Shown: positions 29,085 to 40,764 of the stretch, one piece after another
How positions within the stretch are numbered: the stretch's first letter is position 1
Layout: the number at the start of each line of letters is the position of its first letter
Origin: Methanobacteriota archaeon
Lineage (GTDB): Archaea > JAADCQ01 > Methanopyri > Methanopyrales > Methanopyraceae
Assembly (NCBI GenBank): GCA_027064425.1
Contig: JAMOPO010000015.1
Location: 248,001-312,000, forward strand
Length of the DNA stretch: 64,000 bases
Direction: 5' to 3'
Notes under the pieces: generated by a model
What the model saw: the letters and a program-made list of their open reading frames with translations, nothing else
Told to the model about the DNA's origin: nothing
Databases searched by the model: none
Position numbers and translations under genes: made by a program

Positions 29085-29972
29085 TCAATCGCCCCGCGTC
29101 TGCATCCGCTCCTCCTCCGGGATCTCGGAGATATCGATGCCCTGCATCGCGACCTCGTCGCCCAGGTTCTTCGAGACCTCCGCCACGACCTCCGGGTCGT
29201 CGTAGTAAGCCGTCGCCTCCACGATCGCCTCCGCCATCTCCTGCGGCCGGTCCGACTTGAAGATGCCCGAGCCCACGAAGATGCCGTCCGCGCCCAGCTG
29301 CATCATCAGCGCCGCGTCCGCCGGCGTCGCGATGCCGCCGGCCGCGAAGTTCACCACGGGCAGCCGGCCTAGGCTGGCCACCTCCGCGACCAGGTCGAAG
29401 GGCACGCCGTACTCCTTCGCCTTCTGGTACAGCTCCTCCTTGTCCAGCTTGGTCAGCTCCGAGATCTCCTGCCGCATGATGCGCATGTGCCGCACGGCCT
29501 CGGCGACGTTGCCCGTCCCCGCCTCACCCTTCGTCCGGATCATCGCGGCGCCCTCGGCGATCCGCCGCAGGGCCTCGCCCAGGTTCCGCGCGCCGCACAC
29601 GAACGGGACGTCGAACTCCCACTTGTTGATGTGTCGCTCCTCGTCCGCCGGGGTGAGCACCTCGGACTCGTCGATCATGTCCACGCCGATGGCCTCCAAC
29701 ACCTGCGCCTCCGCCACGTGGCCGATCCGGCACTTGGCCATCACGGGGATCGTGACGTGGTCCATGATCTCCTCGATTTTCGCCGGGTCGCACATTCGAG
29801 CCACTCCACCGGCCTTCCGGATGTCCGCGGGTACCTTCTCGAGCACCATGACCGCGACCGCACCGGCGTCCTCCGCGATCTGCGCTTGCTCAACGTTGGT
29901 CACGTCCATCACGACGCCGCCTTTCAGCATGCGCGCGAAGCCCGTCTTAACCCGCCAGGTGCCCGTCTTCAT
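29085..29972 (-). CDS. pdxS: Pyridoxal 5'-phosphate synthase PdxS subunit
   Basis: 295 aa from ATG 29972, which has GGGGGA upstream; the frame is open further but the family starts at this point. Strong PdxS motifs: [24 protein letters not shown], the Schiff-base Lys in VMAKCRIGH, and [22 protein letters not shown]. It builds PLP from ribose 5-phosphate, glyceraldehyde 3-phosphate and ammonia from the PdxT glutaminase. pdxT is not adjacent. ATGATATCAT (30011-30020), a 10-bp palindrome, lies 39 nt upstream of the start. Confidence 0.96.
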   Translation of the reverse strand: MKTGTWRVKTGFARMLKGGVVMDVTNVEQAQIAEDAGAVAVMVLEKVPADIRKAGGVARMCDPAKIEEIMDHVTIPVMAKCRIGHVAEAQVLEAIGVDMIDESEVLTPADEERHINKWEFDVPFVCGARNLGEALRRIAEGAAMIRTKGEAGTGNVAEAVRHMRIMRQEISELTKLDKEELYQKAKEYGVPFDLVAEVASLGRLPVVNFAAGGIATPADAALMMQLGADGIFVGSGIFKSDRPQEMAEAIVEATAYYDDPEVVAEVSKNLGDEVAMQGIDISEIPEEERMQTRGD

Positions 29973-30129
29973 CGGTCGGTCCCCCGACGCCCACTCAGCC
30001 CAACCGGAACATGATATCATCTGTGAAACCCTTATCGGACGGATGGTGTGACCGAGTGAGTCGGCTGCACCAACTAGGGGCGCTAACGGGGGCGCGGTCG
30101 AGGGCACCACCGGCCGCGGGGCGGGTACC

Positions 30130-30882
30130 GTGGGCAAGGTGTACTTCGTGGGCGCGGGGCCGGGCGACCCCGAGCTGATGACGCTCAAGGGGCTGCGCGT
30201 TCTCCGCCGGGCGGACCTGGTGATCTACCCCGGCTCGCTGACCCCGCGGGAGGCCGTGGAGGAGTGGGCCCCCGACGCGGAGCTCGTGGACAGCTACGGC
30301 CGGTCGCTCGAGGAGCTGGTCGAGCTGATGGTCGAGGCGGCCCGGGAGGGCAAGACCGTGGTGCGGCTGGTCTCCGGCGATCCCTTCATCTACAGCTCCG
30401 TTTACGAGCAAGTTCGGGAGCTGGAGCGGGCGGGGGTGGAGTACGAGATCGTTCCCGGCGTGAGCTCGGTGAACGCCGCCGCGGCGGCCCTGGGCGAGGA
30501 GCTGACCAAGCCCGGCGTCAGCCAGACGGTCATTCTCACCCGACCGGCGGGCAGAACGGGGAAGCCGAAGGGCGAGTCTCTGCGCGAGCTCGCCCGGCAC
30601 GGCTGCACGATGGTCATCTTCCTGGGCGTCCGGTACCTGGAGGACATCGTGGAGTCGCTTCTCGAGGGTGGCTACTCCGAGGACACCCCGGTGGCCGTCG
30701 TGTACAAGGTGTCCACTCCGGAGGAAAAGATCGTGAGGGGAACGCTGGCGGACATCGTGGAGAAGGTTAAGGAGGAGGGGATCGATCGGACGGCGCTGAT
30801 CATCGTGGGCGACGTGCTTCGAGAGGAGGGTGAGCGCTCACACCTGTACTCGAAGGAGTACGCGAGGAGCGTGAGAAGATGA
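30130..30882 (+). CDS. cbiF: Cobalt-precorrin-4 C11-methyltransferase
   Basis: 250 aa from GTG. Typical tetrapyrrole SAM methyltransferase: [18 protein letters not shown] at the N-terminus, [12 protein letters not shown], and the [13 protein letters not shown] loop, with CbiF-specific ILTRPAGRT. It methylates C11 of the corrin precursor in anaerobic cobalamin synthesis. First gene of cbiF-cbiG-cbiH; its stop overlaps the cbiG start (ATGA). Confidence 0.93.
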   Translation: MGKVYFVGAGPGDPELMTLKGLRVLRRADLVIYPGSLTPREAVEEWAPDAELVDSYGRSLEELVELMVEAAREGKTVVRLVSGDPFIYSSVYEQVRELERAGVEYEIVPGVSSVNAAAAALGEELTKPGVSQTVILTRPAGRTGKPKGESLRELARHGCTMVIFLGVRYLEDIVESLLEGGYSEDTPVAVVYKVSTPEEKIVRGTLADIVEKVKEEGIDRTALIIVGDVLREEGERSHLYSKEYARSVRR

Positions 30883-31565
30883 GGGTGGGGTTCTCGCCCA
30901 AGCGTCGGCTGGAGCGGGCCGTGGTATACGACTTCCGCGGGCTGGGTGTCACGGATCGAGTCGTGGAGTTCTTCGAGCTGCTGGACGTGGACGTGGAGCT
31001 GCGGGACTCTTTCGGGTTCGACCGGGACGCGGACGCCCTCGTTTACGTCTCCTCCCCCGGGATCGCGGCGAGGGCGCTGGACCTCCGGAAGAAGGGCGAG
31101 GATCCGGTGGTGCTGTTGGTGGACCCTGACGGGGAGGTGATCTGCCTCTCGGGGCATCACTGGGGCGGGGAGGAGCTGGCGAGGGCTCTCGCGGGTTGGA
31201 TCGGTGGGTCTCTGGGCGGGTCTACGGTGGCGGAGGCGGAGGGGCGGCCCGCGGTGGAGGATGTGCTGGACGTGCTGGGCATCGACCCTGGTGAGCATCG
31301 GGAGCGGATGGTGGAGCTAGTCCGGGCGCTGGAGCGGGGCGGCGTGTGGGTGGAGGATCCACCGCACCCGGGCGTCCTCCGGTACCTGCGGGTGCTCGGC
31401 GCGAAGGCGGAAAGTCGGGAGGAGGCGGGTCTCATCGTCTCGGTCTCGAAGGGCGAGGTGCGGGTGCGGGGGTCGGAGCGTGGGGAAGGTGTACGTCGTG
31501 GGGACGGGTCCGGGCGATCCGGAGCTGATGACGGTGAGGGCGAGGAGGGTGCTGAAGAGCGTTGA
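30879..31565 (+). CDS. cbiG: CbiG-like cobalt-precorrin-5A hydrolase, lacking the C-terminal domain
   Basis: 228 aa. CbiG N/mid-domain features: VYVSSPGIAARAL, DPVVLLVDPDGEVICLSGHHWGGEEL. The usual C-terminal CbiG_C domain is absent, and the frame runs 86 nt into cbiH, so the last 30 residues (Gly/Glu/Arg-rich) are probably a low-information read-through of the cbiH start region. CbiG opens the precorrin-5A delta-lactone, releasing acetaldehyde. Whether the short form is active is unknown; a separate CbiG_C gene could lie elsewhere. Confidence 0.8.
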   Translation: MRVGFSPKRRLERAVVYDFRGLGVTDRVVEFFELLDVDVELRDSFGFDRDADALVYVSSPGIAARALDLRKKGEDPVVLLVDPDGEVICLSGHHWGGEELARALAGWIGGSLGGSTVAEAEGRPAVEDVLDVLGIDPGEHRERMVELVRALERGGVWVEDPPHPGVLRYLRVLGAKAESREEAGLIVSVSKGEVRVRGSERGEGVRRGDGSGRSGADDGEGEEGAEER

Positions 31566-32241
31566 CGTGGTGATCGGGTACCGAACCTACGTGCGCTACG
31601 TGCGGGAGGTGCTCCCGAGCGACGTGGAGGTTCGGGAGTACGGGATGCGGGAGGAGCGCGAGCGGGCCGTGGAGGCGGTGAAGCTGGCGTCGGAGGGTCG
31701 GAAGGTGGCGGTGGTTAGCGGTGGGGACCCGGGAGTCTACGGGATGGCGGGACTGGTGCTCTCGGTGGCGGAGCGCGAGGGCGTGGAGGTGGAGGTGATC
31801 CCGGGGGTCACGGCGGCCTGCGCGGCGGCGGCCCTGTTGGGCGCCCCGCTCATGCTGGACTTCGCGGTCGTGAGCCTCAGCGACCACCTGGTCCCGTTGG
31901 GAGAGATCCTGGAGCGGGTCCGGGCGGCGTTGGAGTCGGACTTCGTGCTGGTCGTGTACAACCCGAGCAGCTCGGAGCGTAGGCACGCGTTCCGGGCGTT
32001 CCTGGACGTGCTGGAGGAGTCGGTGGAGCCGGAGCGACCGGTGGGGATCGTCCGGGACGCCTACCGGGAGCGGCAGCGGGTGGTGGTGACGAGGGTGGGT
32101 GAGCTGCGCTCGCTGGAGGACCTGGTGGACATGCGCTCGATTATCATCGTTGGGAGCTCCAGGACGAAGGTGGTGGGGGACCGGCTGGTTACGGAGCGGG
32201 GCTACTCCTCGTCGCGTACCGGCCGGAACTCCAGCGAGTAG
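31480..32241 (+). CDS. cbiH: Precorrin-3B/cobalt-factor III C17-methyltransferase
   Basis: 253 aa from GTG. Same methyltransferase fold as Cbi[33 protein letters not shown], and CbiH/CobJ-type ITPGVTA-like loop (VIPGVTAACAAAALLGAP) and FVLVVYNPSS. It methylates C17 and contracts the ring. Start inside the cbiG frame; 3' end overlaps the convergent DUF35 gene by 40 nt. Confidence 0.9.
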   Translation: MGKVYVVGTGPGDPELMTVRARRVLKSVDVVIGYRTYVRYVREVLPSDVEVREYGMREERERAVEAVKLASEGRKVAVVSGGDPGVYGMAGLVLSVAEREGVEVEVIPGVTAACAAAALLGAPLMLDFAVVSLSDHLVPLGEILERVRAALESDFVLVVYNPSSSERRHAFRAFLDVLEESVEPERPVGIVRDAYRERQRVVVTRVGELRSLEDLVDMRSIIIVGSSRTKVVGDRLVTERGYSSSRTGRNSSE

Positions 32242-32609
32242 TAGATCACGCCGTCCTCACCGTCCTCGCTGACGCGCCGGAACACCGCCTCAACGGGCGT
32301 CCCGATGTCGATCTCTCCGGGGTCGCAGTCCACGATCATCCCGGTGACCAGGGGCCCTTCCTCCAGCTTGACGATGGCAACCACGTAGGGCGCCTTCTCC
32401 TCGAAGCCCTCGGGTGGCACGCGGACGACGGAGTAGGTGTAGATCTCGCCCCGGCCGGAGAGCTCGACCTCCTCCATCTCACCTTTCCGGCGGCACTTCG
32501 GGCAGACGACGCGCGGCGGGAAGTAGATCTCACCGCAGTTCTTGCATCGGGTCCCCACGAGCCGGTACCGGTTGTCGATGCTCCGCCAGAAGCGTGGTAC
32601 GCCGCTCAC
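32202..32609 (-). CDS. DUF35 zinc-ribbon/OB-fold acyl-CoA-associated protein
   Basis: 135 aa. Zinc ribbon with C-x2-C pairs (GTRCKNCGEIYFPPR, VCPKC) followed by an OB-fold. In methanogens this protein bridges acetoacetyl-CoA thiolase and HMG-CoA synthase in one complex that channels acetoacetyl-CoA; here it is directly downstream of both genes (3 nt after the thiolase), consistent with that role. Likely structural, with no chemistry of its own. Confidence 0.93.
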   Translation of the reverse strand: MSGVPRFWRSIDNRYRLVGTRCKNCGEIYFPPRVVCPKCRRKGEMEEVELSGRGEIYTYSVVRVPPEGFEEKAPYVVAIVKLEEGPLVTGMIVDCDPGEIDIGTPVEAVFRRVSEDGEDGVIYYSLEFRPVRDEE

Positions 32610-32612
32610 GGG

Positions 32613-34855
<2,243 letters not shown>

Positions 34856-34865
34856 CCCGCGGCGC

Positions 34866-35573
34866 TCAGCGCGCTTCGGTGAGCTCCTTAAGCTTTTTCG
34901 AGATCTCCGAAATCGGGCCGCGGACGGTGGCCAGGTTGATCATTTCACGCTCCGCGATCTTAATCCCCAGCTCATCCACGTCGTCCTTGTCGATACCATG
35001 TAGCACGACCGCGCTCGGCTTTATACCCGCCGCCTTTATAGCCACCATCGGCGAGCGCCCCCGGTCGATGCGCGTGAACACGAGCAGCCGGTTGGGACAC
35101 TCCCCGTACACCCTGACGAGCGAGCTCGCGGGCACCTCCAGGATCGTTTTCACGCTGTCGATGATCGTGTACCCGAAGACGTCCACGTCCCCGTGATGGA
35201 CCACCGGCTCCGCTCCGATCCGTTCGTAGACCTCCTCCAGCTTCCTAGGGTACGGGAACTCACCGATTCCGACCAGCGTGGAGAGCACCTCCTCCGGCAG
35301 CAGCGCGTTCTCTAGGGCGGAAAGCACCCGGCCGCCCCGCTCCTCGTCGATCTTAATCAGCGCCTCCACGAACTTCCGGACCGTGTCCACGCGGGGAGAC
35401 TTCGTCTTGCCCGTCTCGTACTCGCTGATGACCGAGGGAGAGACGCCCATCTTCCTCGCCACCTCGACCTGAGACACGTGGAAGATTTTACGCCACTTCT
35501 TCATGACCTCGCCCGGGTGCTCGGAGGCCGCGATGTCACCCACGATCCGCTTCAGCACCAGCTCCTTGGGCAA
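34866..35573 (-). CDS. XRE-type transcription regulator (COG1709-like)
   Basis: 235 aa, TTG start with GGGAGGTG seven bases upstream. A helix-turn-helix at residues about 30-55 ([23 protein letters not shown]) precedes a conserved alpha/beta C-terminal domain found in archaeal COG1709 regulators. Placed 10 nt upstream of HMG-CoA synthase in the same operon, an order common in methanogens, so it plausibly controls mevalonate-pathway entry in response to a metabolite; no operator was identified. Confidence 0.88.
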   Translation of the reverse strand: MPKELVLKRIVGDIAASEHPGEVMKKWRKIFHVSQVEVARKMGVSPSVISEYETGKTKSPRVDTVRKFVEALIKIDEERGGRVLSALENALLPEEVLSTLVGIGEFPYPRKLEEVYERIGAEPVVHHGDVDVFGYTIIDSVKTILEVPASSLVRVYGECPNRLLVFTRIDRGRSPMVAIKAAGIKPSAVVLHGIDKDDVDELGIKIAEREMINLATVRGPISEISKKLKELTEAR

Positions 35574-35600
35574 GTCGACGCACCTCCCCGGGTGGTCCGG

Positions 35601-37274
35601 ATGACCGACGGAGGACTCACGCTCCTGCTATTATTGCTCCTAACCCTCCGGCGGAAGCGCGGTCGGGACGGGAAGAAGAGGGTGAGCGTCGTCATCCCCG
35701 CGTACAACGAGGAGGAGACCGTGGGGAAGGTCGTCAAAGCCGCCAGGCGGGTCCCGCTCGTCGATGAGGTGATCGTCGTCGATGACGGCAGCGAGGACCG
35801 CACGGCCGAGCGCGCTCGCGAGGCCGGGGCTAAGGTCGTCTCCCACCCGGAGAACCGCGGTAAGGGGGAGGCCATGAAAACAGGGCTTGAGCGCTCCTCG
35901 GGCGACGTCATCGCCTTCGTCGACGCGGACATCAAGAACATCCGCCCGGAGATGATCGAGAAGATGATCAGGCCGGTCCTCCGGGACGAGGCGGACCTGG
36001 TCAAGACCAAGTTCAAGCGCAAGGCCGGCCGCGTGACCCTCCTCACCGCCAAGCCCCTGCTCCGGTTCTTCTTCCCGGAGGTGTCCGAGCTGGAGCAGCC
36101 CCTGAGCGGGCAGATCTGCGCGAAGCGGGAGCTACTGGAGCGCGTCGAGTTCGAGCCCGACTACGGCGTTGACATCGGGATCATCCTCGACGCCGTCGCG
36201 CTCGGGGCCCGGATCAAGGAGGTGGACATCGGCGAGATCAAGCACGAGATGCAGCCCCTGGAGCGCCTCCACCGGATGGCCCTCCAGGTCGTTCGCACGA
36301 TCCTGGACCGCGCGCACCGCTACGGGCGGATCGTCCTCCGGTGGAACGTCGGCAAGGCGCTGAACCGGGTCAACCTGGGCCTCTCGCTGGTCGCCCTAGG
36401 GCTCGCCGCCCTCTTCTACACGGACCTCCCGATCCCCATGGTCCTAGGACTCACGGCCCTAGGCCTGGCCCTGGCGCTCATCTCGCTGACCGACCTGGTT
36501 CGGGAGCTCCTCGGGATCCGGCGGCGCAGGCGCGCGCTGCGCCCTTTCCTGCACATGCACGCCTCCGTGATCATGTCCCTCGCCGTGGTCGCCGTGCTCG
36601 TCGGCGCCATGTTGTCCTCCATCCAGGTCACCGGAAGTAAGATCGAGGTGAACCCGCTCCCGCGCAAGGTGATCTGGGGCCAGCAGGAGGTCAAGACCGA
36701 GGGCCCGTACCTCGTTCGGTACGGCGGAGGCAACACCGTGCTCCTCGGCGACAGCGTCCTCCACGTCCTCGACCTGCAGCCCGGCGATCGGATCGTCTAC
36801 CAGCGGTCCGAGTTCACCGTCAAGCGCGCCTCTCGAGACAACCTGGTCGTGATCCCGCAGGGCCTGGCGAGGCAGCTGGGGCTCAAGCAGGGTAAGGCCA
36901 CGGACTCGGAGCTCCGGCTGGCCTTCCGCAACCTGACCGTGAACCGGGAGCTCAAGGCGCAGGACGTCACCGTGAGGATCACCGCGGTCCTCTCGGCCAC
37001 CGCCAACCCGGCCAAGGCACTCGTCGTGAGCGTCGACGGGCGCACCGAGGTCCGCGTGCCGGTCGCCTTACGCGACAACCGACTGTACGTTTACGTACCC
37101 GGGTACGGCCTCATCGAGCTACAGCGCGAGCGCGTTCTGTACCTGGCCGGCCACCAGATCACGCTGAAGCTGGAGGACGCCGGCGCGGAGACGCTGCTGC
37201 TCTCACCACCCGAGCCCACCCCGTTCGCCATCATCGAGCTCAAGACACCCGCCGCGCGGGCTGTGGTCGGATGA
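35601..37274 (+). CDS. Membrane GT-A glycosyltransferase with extracytoplasmic C-terminal domain
   Basis: 557 aa from ATG 35601. A short Leu-run at the N-terminus, then a GT2/GT81-like catalytic domain (VSVVIPAYNEEET, VDDGSEDRT, FVDADIKN as the DxD), with LSGQICAKR and GVDIGIILDAV resembling glucosyl-3-phosphoglycerate synthases. Two membrane helices near residues 257-300, a third near 340-355, then about 200 beta-rich residues probably outside the cell. Overlaps the radical SAM gene (ATGA). Divergent from the regulator with 27 nt between. Acceptor unknown. Confidence 0.75.
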   Translation: MTDGGLTLLLLLLLTLRRKRGRDGKKRVSVVIPAYNEEETVGKVVKAARRVPLVDEVIVVDDGSEDRTAERAREAGAKVVSHPENRGKGEAMKTGLERSSGDVIAFVDADIKNIRPEMIEKMIRPVLRDEADLVKTKFKRKAGRVTLLTAKPLLRFFFPEVSELEQPLSGQICAKRELLERVEFEPDYGVDIGIILDAVALGARIKEVDIGEIKHEMQPLERLHRMALQVVRTILDRAHRYGRIVLRWNVGKALNRVNLGLSLVALGLAALFYTDLPIPMVLGLTALGLALALISLTDLVRELLGIRRRRRALRPFLHMHASVIMSLAVVAVLVGAMLSSIQVTGSKIEVNPLPRKVIWGQQEVKTEGPYLVRYGGGNTVLLGDSVLHVLDLQPGDRIVYQRSEFTVKRASRDNLVVIPQGLARQLGLKQGKATDSELRLAFRNLTVNRELKAQDVTVRITAVLSATANPAKALVVSVDGRTEVRVPVALRDNRLYVYVPGYGLIELQRERVLYLAGHQITLKLEDAGAETLLLSPPEPTPFAIIELKTPAARAVVG

Positions 37275-38821
37275 TCAGGGAGCTGTCCACGCTCTCTCCG
37301 GATCCCAACGCCGAAGCCCGCGTCTGCGTCCTGTACCCCAACGAGTACCGTGGAATGGCCTCGAACCTCGGGATCCACATCGTCTGCCGCCTGCTCCGCG
37401 ACGAGCCGGGGATCTCCGTCGAGCGCTCGTACCTCCCGACCGACGCGTATGAGGACCTTGGTCCCGAGCGCAGGCTGGTCTCGCTGGAGACCGGGACCGA
37501 GCTATCGAGGTTCGACGTGGTCTGCGTCTCCCTGCAGTTCGAGCTCGATTACCCGCACATCCTTGAGGCGTTGATCATGGGCGGAGTGCCGCCGTCCCGA
37601 GAGGAGCGTGGTGACGACCACCCCCTGATCATCGCCGGAGGACCCTGCACCGTGAACCCCCTGCCGATGGAACCTTACGTCGACGCGTTCTACGTGGGAG
37701 AGGCCGAGGCCACGTTCATCGAGGGCATCCGGCGGGTTCTGGAGGCCGAGTCCCGGCGCGAGGCGCTCGAGGAGCTGGCCGACGTGCCGGGGTTCTACGT
37801 TCCCGAGCACCCGGAGGAGACGGAGCGGGTCGCGCCCCGATCACTCGAGGACACCGACCCTCCCCTCATCGTGTTCGCCCCCGAATCGCCCGATCTGAGC
37901 GGGCTCCGCGCGTACCCGGTCGAGCTCAGCCGGGGCTGCCCGCACGCCTGCAGCTTCTGCTTAGGAGGCCACACCACCGGGGACTGGCGGTGCAGGCCAC
38001 TGGACCACCTGGACCGAATCCTACGTCACGCCGAGCGCTCCCCGTACGACCGCGCGGCCTTAATCTCGGCCACGCCCACCGCCCACCCGGACTTCGAGGA
38101 GGTCGTGGAGCTGTGCTCCGAGCTGGGCCTCGAGCTGTCTCTCCCGTCGCTGCGCGTGGACGATCTCGACCCCGACCTGCTACCGCGACTTCGAGAGGCC
38201 GGGGTCAGGACGCTCACACTGGCCCCGGAGTCGGGCTCCGAGGAGATCAGGGAGTTCCTCAACAAGCCAATCGACGAGGACCACCTGCTGGAGCTCGTGG
38301 AGACCGCGGGACGGCTGGGGATGCGCGTGCGGCTATACCTGATCGTTGGGGTTCCCGGGTTCTCGGTGGAGGAGGACGCGCTCAAGTCCGCCCAACTTGT
38401 CCGGGAGTGCGCGGAGCGGGCGGAGGTTAGCGTCAGCGTCAACCCGCTGATCCCCAAGGCGTTCACGCCGCTTCAGTACCTTCCGATGCTCCCGATCGAC
38501 GAGATCCGAAGGCGCTACCGAACGTTCTCGCGGGAGGTAAACGTGGAGGTCTCCACGGAACGACCCGAGCTCGCCCACGCCCAGTCCCTCCTCTCGCGGG
38601 GGGACAGGGACGTCGCCCCGGCGCTAGAGCGCGTGCTCTGGCGGGCCCGTAGCCCCCGAGCCTGGGCAAAGGTCCTGGAGTCCATGGAGCCGAGGATCGG
38701 GCCGGAGAGCCCCCCGGAGGGGCCGGAGGAGGTGCCGTATGACTTCATCCGTGTGGGGCCGAGCCACGAGCGACTGCACGCCGCGTACTCCCGGCTAGCC
38801 GGACTCAGTGCGCCCCAATGA
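37271..38821 (+). CDS. Radical SAM protein with N-terminal B12-binding-like domain
   Basis: 516 aa. N-terminal 200 residues resemble the cobalamin-binding-like domain of archaeal Fe-S oxidoreductases (SLQFELDYPHILEAL, GGPCTVNPLPMEPYVDAFYVGEAE). The radical SAM cluster motif is C-x3-C-x2-C in RGCPHACSFC, followed by a TIM-barrel with LTLAPESGSEEIREFLNK. Substrate unknown. Co-transcribed with the membrane glycosyltransferase; the pair suggests modification of a surface lipid or glycan. 17-nt overlap with the convergent VIT1-like gene. Confidence 0.85.
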   Translation: MIRELSTLSPDPNAEARVCVLYPNEYRGMASNLGIHIVCRLLRDEPGISVERSYLPTDAYEDLGPERRLVSLETGTELSRFDVVCVSLQFELDYPHILEALIMGGVPPSREERGDDHPLIIAGGPCTVNPLPMEPYVDAFYVGEAEATFIEGIRRVLEAESRREALEELADVPGFYVPEHPEETERVAPRSLEDTDPPLIVFAPESPDLSGLRAYPVELSRGCPHACSFCLGGHTTGDWRCRPLDHLDRILRHAERSPYDRAALISATPTAHPDFEEVVELCSELGLELSLPSLRVDDLDPDLLPRLREAGVRTLTLAPESGSEEIREFLNKPIDEDHLLELVETAGRLGMRVRLYLIVGVPGFSVEEDALKSAQLVRECAERAEVSVSVNPLIPKAFTPLQYLPMLPIDEIRRRYRTFSREVNVEVSTERPELAHAQSLLSRGDRDVAPALERVLWRARSPRAWAKVLESMEPRIGPESPPEGPEEVPYDFIRVGPSHERLHAAYSRLAGLSAPQ

Positions 38822-39383
38822 GGTTGGTAATTAGGCCCACGAACCCGCCAATTCCGGCCGCCTCCAGCCCGCGGAAAACCAGCCGTTTACCCCTGTCCTC
38901 GCAGAGCTTACCCAGGTACAGGCCTAGCAAAAACAGGGTCAGTCCGGAGACGATCACGCACGGTACGAGGCCGGTCCGAGGGTCCCCAACCGCGACCACG
39001 GTCAGGATGGGAACCATCGAGGCCGCGAAGCTGGATCCACCGTGCGAGACCACGCTGGTGTAGATCCTGATCTTGGCCATGTCGTGCACCCGAGTGTGCT
39101 CCAAGCCGCCCCGCTCCATGACCATGCGCCGCTCCAGCTCCCGCATCTCTCGCAATTCCTCGATCTTCTCCCCCAAGTAGGAGCCGAACCCGTTGGACAG
39201 CGCCAGGGCGACGGCCACGCTCAGTCCCGAGGCGACGGCATCGTGCAGCGTGCCGCCGCGGGAAGCCACGCTGAGCACGGCACCCATGCTGGCCAGGATG
39301 CCGTCCATGGAGCCCAGGGCCATGTATCGACCCGTGCGCAGGGCGCTCCGCAGCACCTCCTTGATCAGCTCGCGGCGTTTCAA
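38805..39383 (-). CDS. VIT1/CCC1-like membrane protein
   Basis: 192 aa with about five hydrophobic segments and the family opening YMALGSMDGILASMGAVLSVAS, which matches the first helices of the VIT1/CCC1 vacuolar iron/manganese transporter group, plus a charged middle loop with ELREMRELERRM. Probably a cytoplasmic-membrane metal transporter, direction unknown. 12 nt downstream of DUF211 on the same strand. Confidence 0.75.
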   Translation of the reverse strand: MKRRELIKEVLRSALRTGRYMALGSMDGILASMGAVLSVASRGGTLHDAVASGLSVAVALALSNGFGSYLGEKIEELREMRELERRMVMERGGLEHTRVHDMAKIRIYTSVVSHGGSSFAASMVPILTVVAVGDPRTGLVPCVIVSGLTLFLLGLYLGKLCEDRGKRLVFRGLEAAGIGGFVGLITNLIGAH

Positions 39384-39395
39384 GCCGCACCACCG

Positions 39396-39686
39396 TTAAT
39401 CATCCTGCGGAGTCTTCACCTCCTCCACGATCCTGGAACCGGCCACCACCTCATCGATGCTGTGAACGACACCACCCATGTCCTCGATCACGTCCTTGAT
39501 TTTCTCGAAGTCCAGGTCCGTACCCTCCACGGTAACCTTTACGTTCTCAACGTCCCGATCCACCTCCACCAGCACGACGTTCACGCCATCCACGCCGTCC
39601 AGCTCCGCGAGCGAGCGGGCCAGCTCCGTCGTGTCCGGCTCGAGCGGCTTCATCACGTCCAGCACCAGTCGCCGGATTTTACTCAA
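39396..39686 (-). CDS. DUF211 protein (ferredoxin-like fold)
   Basis: 96 aa from a TTG with GGAGG upstream; the family begins with SKIRRLVLDVxKP as seen here. DUF211 proteins form beta-alpha-beta-beta-alpha-beta oligomers and can bind calcium or other small ligands in known structures; physiological role unknown. Directly upstream of the VIT1-like gene in the same direction, so possibly a regulator or sensor for that transporter. Divergent from cfbD with 28 nt between starts. Confidence 0.88.
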   Translation of the reverse strand: MSKIRRLVLDVMKPLEPDTTELARSLAELDGVDGVNVVLVEVDRDVENVKVTVEGTDLDFEKIKDVIEDMGGVVHSIDEVVAGSRIVEEVKTPQDD

Positions 39687-39714
39687 CTCCCTCCACTCCC
39701 CCGGGGGAATCAGG

Positions 39715-40764
39715 TTGACCACCTGGCACCCCAGGCCCGGACCGATCCCAGCCGCGATGTACACCCTCCGCGATCTCCTCGCCGATGCCATTATCATCCA
39801 CGGTCCAAAAGGGTGTTGCTTCCGCACCGCGCGCCTGCTGGAGAAGGACGGGGTTCGAGTCCTGGTTACGGGCATGGAGGAGGATGACTTCGTCTTCGGC
39901 GCGCACGAGAAGCTCGTCCGAGCGCTCGAGTACGCGGAGGAGCGGCTGGAACCCGAGCTCCTGGGCGTGGTGGGCACCTGCGTCTCCTCCATCATCGGGG
40001 AGGACCTGGAGGCGGCCGTGGAGGAGGCCGACCCGGACGCGACGGTGGTCACCGTGGACGTACATAATGGTATGGGCCCGAACACGGAGGGAGTAATCCG
40101 CACCCTCGAGCGCGCCGCGGAGGCGGGGGTCATACCGGAGCGGGAGGTCGAGCGACAGCGCCGCCTGATGCGCGCCGCCGCCGAGCTAGAGCGAGAGAGG
40201 GGGATGGCCAGCCGGAAGTACCTCAGACCGTGGTCCGGGCACGATCCGGAACGCGTGGCGCGAGTTCTCCTGGACTCGGAGGACGTGCTGGCCGTGCTCA
40301 ACGCGAAGAAGGAGACGGCCTACCTGTTCGCGGACCCCGTCCTGGAGCTCGGCCGGCTCGGCGCTCACGTGCTCGCCAACCTCTCAGAGAGGAGCGGCCT
40401 CCCCAAGGTCCGCCGTGACGCGAGGACGATCGCGGAGATCTTCCGGGAGAAAGGGGTGGAGTTCGAGGTCACCGGAGCCCTCGACGAGTACGCGGTCACC
40501 GGCGACCTCCTGGCTGAACGGATCGAGGAGCTTGATCCGGAGACCGTGCTCATCGCCGGGATCCCGCACGCCGTATCACCGGACGACCTCGACGTTGACG
40601 CCACCTTCGTGGCCGTCACGGACGGGCTCCGGGAGGCGACCGCGCTGCGCCGGCTGGGCTACGATTACGTCGTGGTGGAGGAGGACGCTCACGCTCGGGT
40701 TCTAGGGCGCCGGGAGATCGTTCCGTCCCGGCTGGGAGACGCGCTTCGTCAGGCTACGGCGTAG
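39715..40764 (+). CDS. cfbD: Ni-sirohydrochlorin a,c-diamide reductive cyclase, catalytic subunit
   Basis: 349 aa from TTG 39715 (GGGGGA upstream), which keeps the family N-terminus HPRPGPIPAAMYTLRD. NifD-like features: HGPKGCCFRTARLL with cluster Cys, GTCVSSIIGEDL, and VDVHNGMGPNTEG. CfbD works with the NifH-like CfbC to reduce and cyclise the tetrapyrrole in coenzyme F430 synthesis, the nickel cofactor of methyl-coenzyme M reductase. cfbC and other cfb genes are not in this window. Convergent, overlapping the transporter by 16 nt. Confidence 0.93.
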   Translation: MTTWHPRPGPIPAAMYTLRDLLADAIIIHGPKGCCFRTARLLEKDGVRVLVTGMEEDDFVFGAHEKLVRALEYAEERLEPELLGVVGTCVSSIIGEDLEAAVEEADPDATVVTVDVHNGMGPNTEGVIRTLERAAEAGVIPEREVERQRRLMRAAAELERERGMASRKYLRPWSGHDPERVARVLLDSEDVLAVLNAKKETAYLFADPVLELGRLGAHVLANLSERSGLPKVRRDARTIAEIFREKGVEFEVTGALDEYAVTGDLLAERIEELDPETVLIAGIPHAVSPDDLDVDATFVAVTDGLREATALRRLGYDYVVVEEDAHARVLGRREIVPSRLGDALRQATA

